A stretch of DNA of 64,000 nucleotides from Mycobacterium deserti (GCF_025345615.1 NZ_JAODWD010000004.1:186001-250000); one strand, 5' to 3'. Positions 1-8,880 are shown, counted from the first letter of the stretch. Translations and numbers: made by a program. The notes: generated from the sequence alone by a model not told the origin.

Positions 1-879
1 GTCCGAAAGGCTCTCCCGCTGCTCGCCGCCCGGCATGCTGGTGTCCCTGCCGTGATCCACGGCCACAGCTTCGACTTCGGCGGATGGTTCGACGGCCTGC
101 CACAACTGGCACAACGCGTCGTTCCCGCGGTGCTGCCCGCCGACCGCTGGTTGGTCCTCGGCAGCAGCCACGTCGTGGAGTATCAGACTCGGCTCGGGAT
201 ACCTGCCGACCGTATTCAGGTGCTGCACAACGCCATCCCTCTTCCCGAGCACGCCGTGCCGCAGACCGCCAGCGAGCGGGTTCACGCGGTGATGGTGGGC
301 CGGCTGGGCGAACGAAAAGGCAGTTATGACGTGGTGGCGGCCGTGGCCGCACTCGACCCCGACATCCGTCGGCGGTTGCGGGTGACGCTGGCAGGTGACG
401 GCGAGATCGACGGCGTCGCGGCGGCGGTGGCCGCTGCCGGGTTGAGCGACACCATCCACATCGCCGGCTGGCTCGACGAGCGGTCGCGTGACGACCTGCT
501 GGCGAGCGCACAGATCTTCCTGTTGCCCAGCCGCGACGAGGGATTACCGATGGCGCTGCTCGAAGCGATGGCGTGGGGGCTGGCGCCGATCACGTCGACG
601 GCGGGCAGCATCGGCGAGGTGATTACCGATGGCGTCAACGGTCTACTGGTCGACGCAGGCCGCCGGCACCAGATCGCCGCGGCGTTGCGCACCCTCGTGA
701 CCGATGCGCCGATGCGGGCACGCCTCGGTTCGGCTGCCCGCGAGCACGCGACCGACTTCTCGCTCAACCGCTGGTATGAGCAACTGGCGACGGTGTGGAC
801 GTCGCTGGCGGCGACGTTCGGCCGGGTCGACCGAACGCCATCGCAGCGCCCACTGCCATCCCGAGAACCAGTGAGCTAG
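1..879 (+). CDS. GT4-type glycosyltransferase, 5' end cut off by the window edge
   Basis: The frame is open from base 1, so the GTG at 52 is internal and the gene begins upstream of the window. The fragment codes for about 292 residues. It shows the C-terminal half of a GT-B fold: a nucleotide-sugar binding segment (MVGRLGERKG) and the EX7E motif of GT4 enzymes in SRDEGLPMALLEAMAWG, with the two Glu at fragment residues 180 and 188. GT4 enzymes transfer a sugar from a nucleotide-sugar to a lipid-linked or growing glycan on the cytoplasmic face. Its neighbours are a polymerase-like and a Wzz-like gene, so a role in building an extracellular or capsular polysaccharide is likely. The sugar cannot be told from sequence. 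The last 116 nt overlap the convergent polymerase gene. Confidence 0.85.
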   Translation, partial: VRKALPLLAARHAGVPAVIHGHSFDFGGWFDGLPQLAQRVVPAVLPADRWLVLGSSHVVEYQTRLGIPADRIQVLHNAIPLPEHAVPQTASERVHAVMVGRLGERKGSYDVVAAVAALDPDIRRRLRVTLAGDGEIDGVAAAVAAAGLSDTIHIAGWLDERSRDDLLASAQIFLLPSRDEGLPMALLEAMAWGLAPITSTAGSIGEVITDGVNGLLVDAGRRHQIAAALRTLVTDAPMRARLGSAAREHATDFSLNRWYEQLATVWTSLAATFGRVDRTPSQRPLPSREPVS

Positions 880-2212
880 CCGGCTCCAGTGGCAGCGGGT
901 TCACGACGCAGATCGTCAGCAGCGCCAACAGCACCGAGGCGCTGATCTTTGCCGGCACCGTCGCGGTCCGCAGCGCAGAAAGCACCGGCGGCAGTGCAAA
1001 TAGCGCGAACGCGATCATGCCGACCACTCCGGCCTTGGCCAGCCACCACAGGTAGAAATTGTGCGCGTAGGTCGTGCCGAGCGTCGCGGTGAACGATCCC
1101 GCCTCGCCGAAGGGCAGTTGGTAGGCGAAGCCGAGGCCGTGCCCTAGTAGAGGTGAATCCTCGATCGCCGTCCGCAGGCTGACAGTCTCGTGCAGTCGCG
1201 CGATCGTTGAGGAGTCGACACTGAGCGCTGATGCCGACACGCCGCCGAGCACCCGGTGGCTGAAGGCCTGCACCTGTTCGGCCAGCCACTCCCCCGGCCC
1301 GGCCCCATGGAGGAGGAACAGTGACAGTGGAACACCTACGGCCAGGGTCACGACACCGGCCGCGACGAGCGTCGCCGACCGCCGCATCGCCGCCCAGCCG
1401 ATACTCGTGAGAAATGCGACGCCTGCGCCGACCGCGACCGCTATCAACATGTGCCGCGAGAACGACAACAACGAAATGGCAAGTGCGGGAGGGCCAAGCA
1501 TCAGCCATGTTGAGAGCCGTGCGCGCCCGACGATCGATGCGGCGACCAGTGCGGTCAACACAACGAGCGCCGGAGCCTGTGTCGCGGTGAGGATCCGGAT
1601 CGCCTCCGAGCCCGTCTCGCTCCGCAGGCTTTCCGCCCGGCCCGCCAGCTTCAGCCCGGTGACCGAACTCGCCAGAATCATGCCCGCCGAGAACCACAGG
1701 ACCAGGGCCATCACTCGAACAGCCTGCGAGACAATGCCGGTACGTATGATCACGACCGCCAGCACACAGCCGGCGACCGTTTCGTAGAGGAAGGAGGCCT
1801 CACGGGCGACGTCGACCGGATCGTGCCCGGCCATCGTTCCGGCTGCGGCGAAGAACGTCACCGCCAACGCGAAGACGAGCGGCAGGACGAACCGCGAAAA
1901 GTGCAGTCCCGCACGCGACATCAGGAACACGATGGCCAACACCACCGCGGCCTGGTGCAGATAGATCGACACGGGCCCGATCACCTTGCCGACGTACAGG
2001 GCGGCAGGCAGTGACGCGAACGCCAGGAACAGCGCGATCCACACCATCCGATGCGGTCCGGTCAGATACACCACCAGGCAGCCCAAGGCGCCGATGAGAA
2101 TCAGCCCCTCGGTCGTCGACCGGACCGCGAAGACCCCGACCGTGAAGCACGCCAGCAGACCCGCCGCGACAACCGAAGCCGAGGCGAGGCGCCCCTCCGG
2201 AGCAAGGATCAT
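764..2212 (-). CDS. O-antigen ligase/polymerase-like (Wzy_C type) membrane protein
   Basis: A protein of about 482 residues with 10 or more hydrophobic segments throughout. Near the C-terminus it has the periplasmic-loop signature of the Wzy_C/O-antigen ligase family (THAHNF-like YAHNFYLWWLAKAG), which in that family carries the essential His. These proteins polymerise or ligate undecaprenyl-linked glycans outside the membrane. The chosen start is the ATG at 2212, which overlaps the stop of the upstream Wzz-like gene by 4 nt (ATGA) and so suggests translational coupling. A longer open frame runs further upstream but only shadows that gene. Its last 38 codons overlap the convergent glycosyltransferase. 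Ligase versus polymerase cannot be decided from sequence. Confidence 0.8.
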   Translation of the reverse strand: MILAPEGRLASASVVAAGLLACFTVGVFAVRSTTEGLILIGALGCLVVYLTGPHRMVWIALFLAFASLPAALYVGKVIGPVSIYLHQAAVVLAIVFLMSRAGLHFSRFVLPLVFALAVTFFAAAGTMAGHDPVDVAREASFLYETVAGCVLAVVIIRTGIVSQAVRVMALVLWFSAGMILASSVTGLKLAGRAESLRSETGSEAIRILTATQAPALVVLTALVAASIVGRARLSTWLMLGPPALAISLLSFSRHMLIAVAVGAGVAFLTSIGWAAMRRSATLVAAGVVTLAVGVPLSLFLLHGAGPGEWLAEQVQAFSHRVLGGVSASALSVDSSTIARLHETVSLRTAIEDSPLLGHGLGFAYQLPFGEAGSFTATLGTTYAHNFYLWWLAKAGVVGMIAFALFALPPVLSALRTATVPAKISASVLLALLTICVVNPLPLEPASSLVLGMAVGAAMAFGRPGRTSPPATSTPSPVAHTSG

Positions 2213-3645
2213 TGCTTCGCGTGGCTGCCGCGTGACACCTTCGACGCGGTGTCGCCGGCCATCTCGCGATAGGCCACGATCGCGTCCTTGGTGCGCCGCG
2301 GCACCGGCGCGTCGGTGAGCACGGCGCCGACGACGTCGCCACCGGCCGCGCGCAGATTCTGCAGCGCACCGTCGATCTCGTCGACCGTGGTCACCCCCGA
2401 CCTGACCACCAGCACCGTCGCATCGACGGCGGCCGACAGAACTCCGGTGTCCGCGCTGATGAACGAGGGCGGCCCGTCGATCACGACGCGATCGAAGTTG
2501 GCGAAGAGTTTCTCCAGAGCCGCCGACAGCAGCGTCGCGTTGGCTTGGCGCTTGATCTGTGACGACTCGGTGGCCGCGAGCATCCACAGGCCGGCGTGCC
2601 GCGTCGGCTGAACGGCGTCGTCAAGCAACTGAGGATCTGCCAGTACGTCGGCCAACCCCAGCGGCGACTGGAGTCCGAGCAGCTTGGCGATGGTTGGTCG
2701 GCGAGGGTCACCCTCGATCAACAGCACCGCCTCGTCGACCGCGGCGAACGACTGCGCGAGGTTGAGGGCGGTCGTGGTCGCGCCTTGCCCGACACCGGGA
2801 GCGCTGATCAAAAACGACCGCGGGGGCGTGGACGATCCGCCGAGTAGGCGGGTGCGGAGCCCGCGAAGGCCTTCGTCGACCACCAGCTCGGCCGGAGTGG
2901 CCGCTCGCTTCGCCCCCGCCGCGGAAGCGCCGGGGCCGGGCAGCTGCGCGAGGACGGGCAGACCCGAACTCGCTGTGACCGCGTCACCGCTGCGAACGGT
3001 GCGGTCGGTGGCGTTGCGCGCCAACGCAAGTGCGATGCCGAGCAGTATCCCGGCCAGCAGGCCGAGCACGACGTTGCGCGCGGGGACCGGGCTGACGGGC
3101 TTCTCGGGCACGGTCGGCGGCTCGACCACCGTTGCCTGCGCCGCCGCCAGTTGTCCGCCGTCGTCCTCGGCGCCCGCCGCGGGACCGGAGGGCTGCGCGT
3201 CTGCCACCCCGGCGTCGACCTGCGGCACGAGAAGCGCGAACTGGTCAGCCATGGCGGTGGCCAATGCGGCGGCACGCTGCGGGTCCGAGTCGGTGACCGA
3301 GAGCCGGAACAGCATCGACTCGGGGGTGTAGCTGACCTCAGTGGACTTCACGAGATCGTCGGCCGTCAGCGGGGCCTTGAGTTCGTCGAGCGCCCGCGCA
3401 GCGACCGTGCGCCCGCCCGCGATCTCCGCGTACGACGACAGCCGCTGTTGGGCGGCCTGCGTCGCCGCGTACGCGTCGTTGATGGACGTCACGCCGGGGA
3501 ACGAGACCAGAACCTTCGCTGAGGCCTCATAGGTCTTCGTCTGCAGCACCGTGACCGCGACCGCGCCCACCAGGCAGGCCACGATTGCTGCGATGACAAT
3601 TCTCCAACGCGTCTTGATGATGCTGGCGAAAGTGCGCAAGTCCAT
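2209..3645 (-). CDS. Wzz/CpsCD-like chain-length regulator with degenerate BY-kinase domain
   Basis: 478 residues. The N-terminal Wzz-like part has a first membrane segment at about residues 15-34, an extracytoplasmic region, and a proline-rich stretch before a second membrane segment at about 191-209. A cytoplasmic CpsD/BY-kinase-like ATPase domain follows, from about 250 to 460. Walker B is recognisable (VVIDGPP, 387-393). The Walker A loop reads SAPGVGQGATTT (281-292) with Ala289 where the family has the catalytic Lys, and Walker A' reads LIEGDPR where an Asp is usual. No C-terminal tyrosine cluster is visible. Family members set polysaccharide chain length and export. This copy may be a regulator without ATPase activity. 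It is first in a two-gene operon with the polymerase-like gene (4-nt overlap). Confidence 0.82.
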   Translation of the reverse strand: MDLRTFASIIKTRWRIVIAAIVACLVGAVAVTVLQTKTYEASAKVLVSFPGVTSINDAYAATQAAQQRLSSYAEIAGGRTVAARALDELKAPLTADDLVKSTEVSYTPESMLFRLSVTDSDPQRAAALATAMADQFALLVPQVDAGVADAQPSGPAAGAEDDGGQLAAAQATVVEPPTVPEKPVSPVPARNVVLGLLAGILLGIALALARNATDRTVRSGDAVTASSGLPVLAQLPGPGASAAGAKRAATPAELVVDEGLRGLRTRLLGGSSTPPRSFLISAPGVGQGATTTALNLAQSFAAVDEAVLLIEGDPRRPTIAKLLGLQSPLGLADVLADPQLLDDAVQPTRHAGLWMLAATESSQIKRQANATLLSAALEKLFANFDRVVIDGPPSFISADTGVLSAAVDATVLVVRSGVTTVDEIDGALQNLRAAGGDVVGAVLTDAPVPRRTKDAIVAYREMAGDTASKVSRGSHAKQ

Positions 3646-4053
3646 GGCGGCCTCTACTTCACTAGATGTCTCGGGGGCAAATCCGACGATAAGTATGCAC
3701 TAGTCGACGGAAACATGCCAGTAGTACGGTATCCGAGTTCGCTGCGGCGCTCCCGGGAGTGGCTTGTCCCAGCTGTAATTCACGCGTGTACTGCGTGAAT
3801 GCCGTCGATTCCCGGTTTGATCGGGCGGTTCGAAACCTTCCGGTATGGCGCTGGGGAACTGGTGCCGCAATCGCCTCGACACCGTCGGAGCGACCGTTCC
3901 AGCGGTTGCTGGCAAGCTCCTGGCCCATCGGCGTGCCCGCTTCGCACCCTTGCGACCGTGTTGTTGCGGTGACTCCGCGAGTCGTGCGCCGTCGCATTTG
4001 CCAGAAGTTAGGATGCTTCGCGACCGGCACGTTCACCGACGCAGGTCAGGAGG
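3646..4053. other. 408-bp intergenic region between divergent genes
   Basis: No convincing gene is present. Open frames on both strands here lack mycobacterial codon bias and recognisable domains. The stretch separates the minus-strand Wzz-like gene from the plus-strand hypothetical gene, so it should hold both promoters. A possible minus-strand -10 (CATACT or TACTTA near 3690-3700) and a plus-strand TAGGAT near 4012 can be seen, but neither has a clear -35. The strongest signal is the inverted repeat at 3778-3800, listed separately. Confidence 0.6.
3778..3800. repeat. Inverted repeat, 8-bp perfect arms, 7-bp spacer
   Basis: The left arm ATTCACGC (3778-3785) and right arm GCGTGAAT (3793-3800) are exact reverse complements separated by GTGTACT. 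The half-site spacing of 15 bp centre to centre and the position, 133 bp upstream of the Wzz-like start and about 250 bp upstream of the next gene, suit a dimeric repressor operator. No regulator gene lies beside it in this window. Confidence 0.5.
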
Positions 4054-4449
4054 ATGATGGGGATCTGGCGTCGAGCGTTCCAGCCGAGTTGTCGGGGTCT
4101 GTTCGTCGACAAAGGCGTTCTGTACGCGCAGCGAGATGTCACCGAGCCCGCATTCCGGACTCTCGCCACCGACGATGAACGGCGCGCGTTCCTCGATCCC
4201 GTCGCGGTACCGCTTCAGAATGCCCGCGTCTTCCTCGACATCGAGGTCGGATCCCGCCGACCCGTCGAAGCCCCCGAGGGCGCGACCGTGCACTGTCCCG
4301 CCGCTGCGCCGCGAACCAAGGGCGACAAGTTCTACACCATCTCGGTGCACACCGAAAGCAACGACGTCTTCGTCGGCTATCCCGCCAGCGGCGGGGAGGC
4401 GCGCAACGTGTTTCGCGCGATCGAGAAGCTGGTGACCTCCGCCCGTTAG
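4054..4449 (+). CDS. Hypothetical protein
   Basis: 131 residues, not recognised. The reading frame has normal high-GC mycobacterial codon choice along its length, which supports a real gene. It is preceded by AGGAGG at 4048-4053. The two adjacent ATG codons (4054, 4057) are both very close to that SD, so the exact start is uncertain. There is no signal peptide or membrane segment. The C-terminal part is predicted as mixed beta strands ending in a helix (EARNVFRAIEKLV). It ends 9 nt before the lipoprotein gene and is probably co-transcribed with it. Confidence 0.6.
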   Translation: MMGIWRRAFQPSCRGLFVDKGVLYAQRDVTEPAFRTLATDDERRAFLDPVAVPLQNARVFLDIEVGSRRPVEAPEGATVHCPAAAPRTKGDKFYTISVHTESNDVFVGYPASGGEARNVFRAIEKLVTSAR

Positions 4450-4458
4450 CATGCGGAC

Positions 4459-5682
4459 GTGCTCAAGCGCCTCGCCGCCGCGGTCGCGACCCTCGCGCTG
4501 CTGACCGGCTGCACGTCCGGCGTGCTGCCATCCGCGACACCCACTACTTCTGCCGACACCGCCAAGGCCGACGCGGTGAGGCGCATCGTTCGCGACACGA
4601 TGACGGAAAAGCACCTCAAGGCCGTCATCGTCCGCGTGACGATCGACGGCGAGGAAGTCCTCACCGAGGCGGCCGGCGAATCGATGACCGGCGTGCCCGC
4701 GACGACAAACATGCACTTCCGCAACGGAGCGGTGGCGATCTCCTACGTCGCGGCACTACTGCTCAAGCTCGTCGACGAGAACAAACTGCGCCTTGAGGAC
4801 AAACTCTCGACGTGGTTACCCGAGGTTCCTCATGCCGACCGGGTCACCCTCGGCCAGCTGGCTCAGATGACCTCGGGATACGCCGATTACGTGATCGGCA
4901 ATCAGCAGATGAACGACGCATCGTATGCCAACCCGTTCCGGCGGTGGAGTACCTCCGAACTGTTGGGCTACGCCACCTCCCGCCCCCTGCTGTACGCGCC
5001 GGGGACCAACTGGAACTACGCGCACACCAACTACCTGCTGCTGGGCCTGGCGCTGGAGAGGGCGACCGGCCAGACGATGGCGAAATTGCTGTCCGACAAG
5101 GTGCTTCGCCCGCTCGGACTCACCAACACCGTCGACTCTCTCAGCGCGGAGATCCCTGCGCCCGCACTACACGCGTTCACCTCGGAGCGCCGCGAATATC
5201 TCAAGATCCCCTCAGGCACACCGTTTTACGAGGAGTCCACGTTCTGGGACCCGTCATGGGCCATCACGCACGGCGCAATACAGACCACCAACATCTACGA
5301 TCTCGAGGCCACCGCGGTCGGCATCGGTTCGGGCCGACTCCTGTCCAAAGACTCGTACGAGTTGATGGTGTCGACCGCCCTGCGGGGCAAGACGCGCGCA
5401 CTGCCGGGCTGCCCCACCTGCGCCGCGATGGGTGAGGGCTACACGTACGGCCTCGGCGTCGTCATCTCGGGCAACTGGCTCCTGCAGAATCCACGGATGT
5501 CCGGATATGCCGCTGTCGAGGCGTACTTGCCCTCGCAGAAGATTGCCATCGCGGTGGTGACCACGTTCGCCCCCCGAGCCTTCGATGATCATGGCGATTA
5601 CCACAACGAAGCCGAAACCCTGTTCCGCCGGATCGGCGCGGAGTTGGCGCCCGACGACGCGCCGCCGATGCCGCCGCAATAA
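4459..5682 (+). CDS. Beta-lactamase-family (class C fold) lipoprotein lacking catalytic residues
   Basis: 407 residues starting at GTG. A lipoprotein signal peptide ends in the lipobox LLTGC with Cys18 as the lipidation site. The rest matches the serine beta-lactamase-like/esterase family: the usual segment FRxGSVTKxF, then the helix, then LxQMTSG, and PGTxWxYxxTNYLLLG. The SxxK motif is replaced: FRNGAVAISY (87-96) has Ala91 for the nucleophilic Ser and Ile94 for the Lys. The YxN motif reads YAH (187-189). No HTG/KTG box is evident. It is therefore probably a non-hydrolytic envelope protein, perhaps a binding protein. It resembles mycobacterial Lpq-type lipoproteins (LpqF/LpqK group), though the exact orthologue is uncertain. 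Its stop overlaps the next start (TAATG). Confidence 0.85.
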   Translation: MLKRLAAAVATLALLTGCTSGVLPSATPTTSADTAKADAVRRIVRDTMTEKHLKAVIVRVTIDGEEVLTEAAGESMTGVPATTNMHFRNGAVAISYVAALLLKLVDENKLRLEDKLSTWLPEVPHADRVTLGQLAQMTSGYADYVIGNQQMNDASYANPFRRWSTSELLGYATSRPLLYAPGTNWNYAHTNYLLLGLALERATGQTMAKLLSDKVLRPLGLTNTVDSLSAEIPAPALHAFTSERREYLKIPSGTPFYEESTFWDPSWAITHGAIQTTNIYDLEATAVGIGSGRLLSKDSYELMVSTALRGKTRALPGCPTCAAMGEGYTYGLGVVISGNWLLQNPRMSGYAAVEAYLPSQKIAIAVVTTFAPRAFDDHGDYHNEAETLFRRIGAELAPDDAPPMPPQ

Positions 5683-6416
5683 TGGCTCCCGTGACCCCCA
5701 AGGTGCTGTTCGTCTACAACGAGCACCTGGCCACCGAGGGCCTATTGGGTGAGGCCTTCGTGGCGGGAGGCTTCGACGTCGACACCTTCACGGTGGTGCC
5801 CGCCGAGCGCGTCGACGATCCCGCGTGCGACGTGGTCTTCCCCGATCCGCGCCACTACGACGTAGTCGTGCCGCTCGGCGCGCGCTGGCCGGTATACGAC
5901 GACGCGCTGCGACGCACCTGGGTGGGCGCCGAACTGCAGATGTTGCGCGCAGCAGCGGACGCGGGTGTGGCGCTGCTCGGGGTGTGCTTCGGTGGCCAGC
6001 TGCTCGCCGAGGCGTTCGGCGGGTCGGTTCAGCGCTCGCCGGCACCCGAGATCGGCTGGTACGACATCGACACTCGCGATTGCGCCCTGGTGCCCGGCGG
6101 GCCGTGGTTCCAATGGCACTTCGATCGCTGGACGCTGCCGCCCAGGGCCATCGAGATCGCCAGCTGCGGCAGCACCTCTGCGGCGTTCGTCCTCGGCCGC
6201 ACACTGGCCCTGCAGTTTCACCCGGAGATCACACCGGCGCTGCTGGCCTCTTGGCTCGCCGACGACCGTGACGGGGAGGTCGTCGAATTCGGCCTCGTCC
6301 ACCACGAGTTACTCTCTCGCACAACCGAATTGCGCGACGACGCGGCGGCGCGGGTCCAGAGGCTGGTCCGCGGCTTCGTGTCACACGTCGCGCGTCAGCC
6401 GTGCCCGAGTTCGTGA
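5682..6416 (+). CDS. Class I glutamine amidotransferase-like protein
   Basis: 244 residues with the class I GATase fold of the GMP-synthase type. The nucleophile elbow is GVCFGGQ with Cys102, and the catalytic His and Glu appear in QFHPE (His180, Glu182). Such stand-alone domains hydrolyse glutamine or gamma-glutamyl compounds, and no synthase partner lies next to it. The ATG shares a base with the stop of the lipoprotein gene, so the two are co-translated. The 3' end overlaps the convergent epimerase gene by 22 nt. The substrate is unknown. Confidence 0.8.
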   Translation: MAPVTPKVLFVYNEHLATEGLLGEAFVAGGFDVDTFTVVPAERVDDPACDVVFPDPRHYDVVVPLGARWPVYDDALRRTWVGAELQMLRAAADAGVALLGVCFGGQLLAEAFGGSVQRSPAPEIGWYDIDTRDCALVPGGPWFQWHFDRWTLPPRAIEIASCGSTSAAFVLGRTLALQFHPEITPALLASWLADDRDGEVVEFGLVHHELLSRTTELRDDAAARVQRLVRGFVSHVARQPCPSS

Positions 6417-7744
6417 GCGAGCGCGTCGTCGACCAAGGGGCGTCGAAAGCGGTGCCCCAGTGTCTCGAGCTTGGTGGGCACCACCCGTTGGTTGGCCTCG
6501 GCGAGCTCACGGGCGCCGCGGGCCCCCAGCAGCAGCCGCGGGCCGAGTGAGGGCACCGGCAGCATCGCGGGCCGGTGCATGACCCGGGCCAGCACCTTCG
6601 TGTAGTCGACGTTGCGGACCGGGTTCGGCGCCACGGCGTTGACGGGGCCGGTGAGCCGGTTGTCGTACAGCGCGCGGTGGTACACGTCGAGCAGGTCGTC
6701 CAGACCGATCCAGGACAGCCACTGCTGCCCGCCGCCCAGGCGTCCGCCCAGCCCCGCGGCGAACAACGGGCGCATCAGCCGCAGTGTTCCGCCGCGCGCG
6801 GACTGCACGATGCCGGTGCGCACGGCGACGGTCCGCAGTCCCGCTTCGATGGCCGGGGTGGTGGCGGCCTCCCACTCGGCGACGACGTCGGCCAGGAAGC
6901 CGTCACCGCGAACGCTGGCCTCGCACAGCAGCGCGTCGCCGCGGTCGAACCCGTAGACGCCGATCGCCGACGCGCTCACGAAGACTTTCGGCCCGTCCTC
7001 GGCGTCGGCGGCGACCTGGGCCAGGCGGTGGGTCGGGCCGATCCGGCTGTCTCGGATCGCGCGCTTGCGGGCGTCGGTGAAACGGCCCGCGATCGACGCA
7101 CCCGCCAGGTGCACCACCGCGTCAACCCCCGACAGCAGCTCAGGCGACGGCCGGTCAGGTTCCCACTGGCGTTCGTCACTCCTCTGCGCCGGCCCCCGGA
7201 CCAGTCGGATGACCCGGTGTCCACCGGTGCTCAGGAACGCTGTCAGCGCCGAGCCGACGAGCCCGGAAGCACCGGTGACCGCGACGACGAGCGGCCGCGC
7301 GCCGGCCGCGCGTGCATCGCGGTGCGCGGCAAGATCATCGGCCAGCTGGCGGCTGCGGTAGACGAACGTCGACCGCAGCGCGGCGCGGGGCACCGGGGTG
7401 TCGACGTGGTCGTAGACGCGGGTGCCTCCGGGCACCTCGCTGAATTCGTGAGTGTGGGTCCAGCGGGCCACCACTCGTGCAGGCCACGACGTCGGTCCCT
7501 GCGAGGACAGCACGTCGACGAAGCGGTGCGGCGGGTCGTACCGGGTCGGGTCGTGTTGTGCGACCCAGCGCAGCCCCGCCGGGAGACCGAGCACTGCCCG
7601 TCCGTCGGCCAGCGATTCCGCCTCGGCCACCACCTTCATCGGTTGCCATGGCGGCACCAGCCGCCTCATCGCACCCGGGCGCTCATGCCAGGCGAAAACC
7701 TCGGTCAGCGGATGATCGACGACGCTCTCGTACTCGATTCCCAT
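6395..7744 (-). CDS. SRPBCC domain fused to TIGR01777-family NAD(P)-dependent epimerase
   Basis: 449 residues in two parts. Residues 1 to about 145 resemble the SRPBCC/START-like (YfcH-associated) domain that binds hydrophobic ligands. Residues about 150-449 are an extended short-chain dehydrogenase/epimerase of the TIGR01777 family, with the dinucleotide-binding motif TGASGLVG (157-164) and the family tail motif PVNAVAPNPV. The same two-domain arrangement is common in actinobacteria. M. tuberculosis has a shorter relative (Rv2216) elsewhere. The reaction is unknown. It is transcribed alone, divergently from the phosphoribosyltransferase. Confidence 0.85.
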   Translation of the reverse strand: MGIEYESVVDHPLTEVFAWHERPGAMRRLVPPWQPMKVVAEAESLADGRAVLGLPAGLRWVAQHDPTRYDPPHRFVDVLSSQGPTSWPARVVARWTHTHEFSEVPGGTRVYDHVDTPVPRAALRSTFVYRSRQLADDLAAHRDARAAGARPLVVAVTGASGLVGSALTAFLSTGGHRVIRLVRGPAQRSDERQWEPDRPSPELLSGVDAVVHLAGASIAGRFTDARKRAIRDSRIGPTHRLAQVAADAEDGPKVFVSASAIGVYGFDRGDALLCEASVRGDGFLADVVAEWEAATTPAIEAGLRTVAVRTGIVQSARGGTLRLMRPLFAAGLGGRLGGGQQWLSWIGLDDLLDVYHRALYDNRLTGPVNAVAPNPVRNVDYTKVLARVMHRPAMLPVPSLGPRLLLGARGARELAEANQRVVPTKLETLGHRFRRPLVDDALAHELGHG

Positions 7745-7839
7745 AGGAAGATATTCGTCGCCGTCGCACCGATGGATTGCGCCCGGGTCGGGTACTCACG
7801 GTCAAGAGGCTCAATCGTTTCCCGAACCGAAATTCAGTG

Positions 7840-8523
7840 ATGAGCGGATGGAGCGGACTCGCCCGACGACATGCGAGGCGCGTGTTCCGGGACCGCCGGC
7901 AGGCCGGTGAGGTCCTGGCGCAGGAGTTGGCGTCATATCGCGGTAGGAATGATCTACTCGTGCTCGGGCTGGCCCGCGGGGGCGTGCCGGTCGGCTGGCA
8001 CGTCGCCGCCGCGCTGAAGGCCCCTCTGGACGTCTTCCTCGTCCGCAAGCTCGGTGTGCCGCAGTGGCAGGAACTCGCGATGGGGGCTATCGCGACCGGC
8101 GGGGGTGTGGTGATCAACGAAAGCCTGGTGCGCAGCCTCGGCATCAGCGACGAGCAGTTGCAGGCCGCGATCGCGCGCGAGACCGAGGAGCTTCGCCGGC
8201 GGGAGCAGGCCTATCGAGGCGGCCGTCCGCCGCTCGACATGGCAGGCAGGACCGTGGTGCTGGTCGACGACGGAATCGCTACCGGGGCAAGCATGTTGGC
8301 TGCGGTGCGGGCGGTACGGGCGGTGGCCGACGGCCCAGCGAGTGTGGTCGTCGCGGTGCCGGTCGGACCGCCGTCGGTGTGCCGAGAACTCGCTGCCGAA
8401 GCCGACGACGTGGTGTGCGCGACCATGCCACCGGGATTCGAGGCGGTGGGCCAGGTGTTTGACGACTTCCACCAGGTCACCGACGACGAGGTGCGCGAAT
8501 TGCTTTCGAGCCCAACGGTTTAG
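7840..8523 (+). CDS. Phosphoribosyltransferase-domain protein (Rv2143-like)
   Basis: About 227 residues from ATG 7840 (GTG 7837 and TTG 7777 are in-frame alternatives with poorer context). A type I phosphoribosyltransferase fold is indicated by the PRPP-binding loop [13 protein letters not shown], preceded by RKLGVP and GAIATGG segments typical of this stand-alone subfamily. It may bind or transfer 5-phosphoribosyl groups, but the acceptor is unknown. Its position beside the small membrane protein and wag31 matches Rv2143. The stop codon overlaps the convergent gene by 4 nt. Confidence 0.8.
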   Translation: MSGWSGLARRHARRVFRDRRQAGEVLAQELASYRGRNDLLVLGLARGGVPVGWHVAAALKAPLDVFLVRKLGVPQWQELAMGAIATGGGVVINESLVRSLGISDEQLQAAIARETEELRRREQAYRGGRPPLDMAGRTVVLVDDGIATGASMLAAVRAVRAVADGPASVVVAVPVGPPSVCRELAAEADDVVCATMPPGFEAVGQVFDDFHQVTDDEVRELLSSPTV

Positions 8524-8837
8524 CGGTTGCGATCCTCTTGAGGGACCTCATCGTCGGCTTGCTCGACGACGGTGGTCTCAGCCTCAGCGCTCTCGTCGGC
8601 GGGTACTTCTTCTGGATACTCCTCGTCGAACTGTGAGGTGTCTTCGGCTTGATCGTCGGCCCGACCGGCGCCGCTCTGGCCCCGGCTACGGTCCCGCACC
8701 GCGTCGACGATGAGCAGCACCACACCGAGGACGCTGGCCCCGATGCACACCCAGGCGATCAGCTCATTGCTGGTGGCCACCGCGGTCACCAGTGCGGCGA
8801 GGCCGATGACAGCGAGGACGAGCGCGACGATCAGCAT
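8520..8837 (-). CDS. Small membrane protein with acidic tail (Rv2144c-like)
   Basis: 105 residues. Two transmembrane helices (about residues 2-20 and 28-46) are followed by a short basic loop and a strongly acidic, Glu/Asp-rich cytoplasmic tail. It lies 43 bp downstream of wag31 on the same strand, which matches Rv2144c. Its function is unknown. Linkage to wag31 and the division genes is the only hint of a role. Confidence 0.75.
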   Translation of the reverse strand: MLIVALVLAVIGLAALVTAVATSNELIAWVCIGASVLGVVLLIVDAVRDRSRGQSGAGRADDQAEDTSQFDEEYPEEVPADESAEAETTVVEQADDEVPQEDRNR

Positions 8838-8880
8838 GGATCAAACCCTACGGTCGGAAGGTCCCGTGCGGGAGCCGACG

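Noticed and set aside
3662..4036. Minus-strand open frame of 124 codons in the 408-bp gap
   Set aside because: No RBS, no domain, atypical codons, and it covers the inverted repeat and likely promoters.
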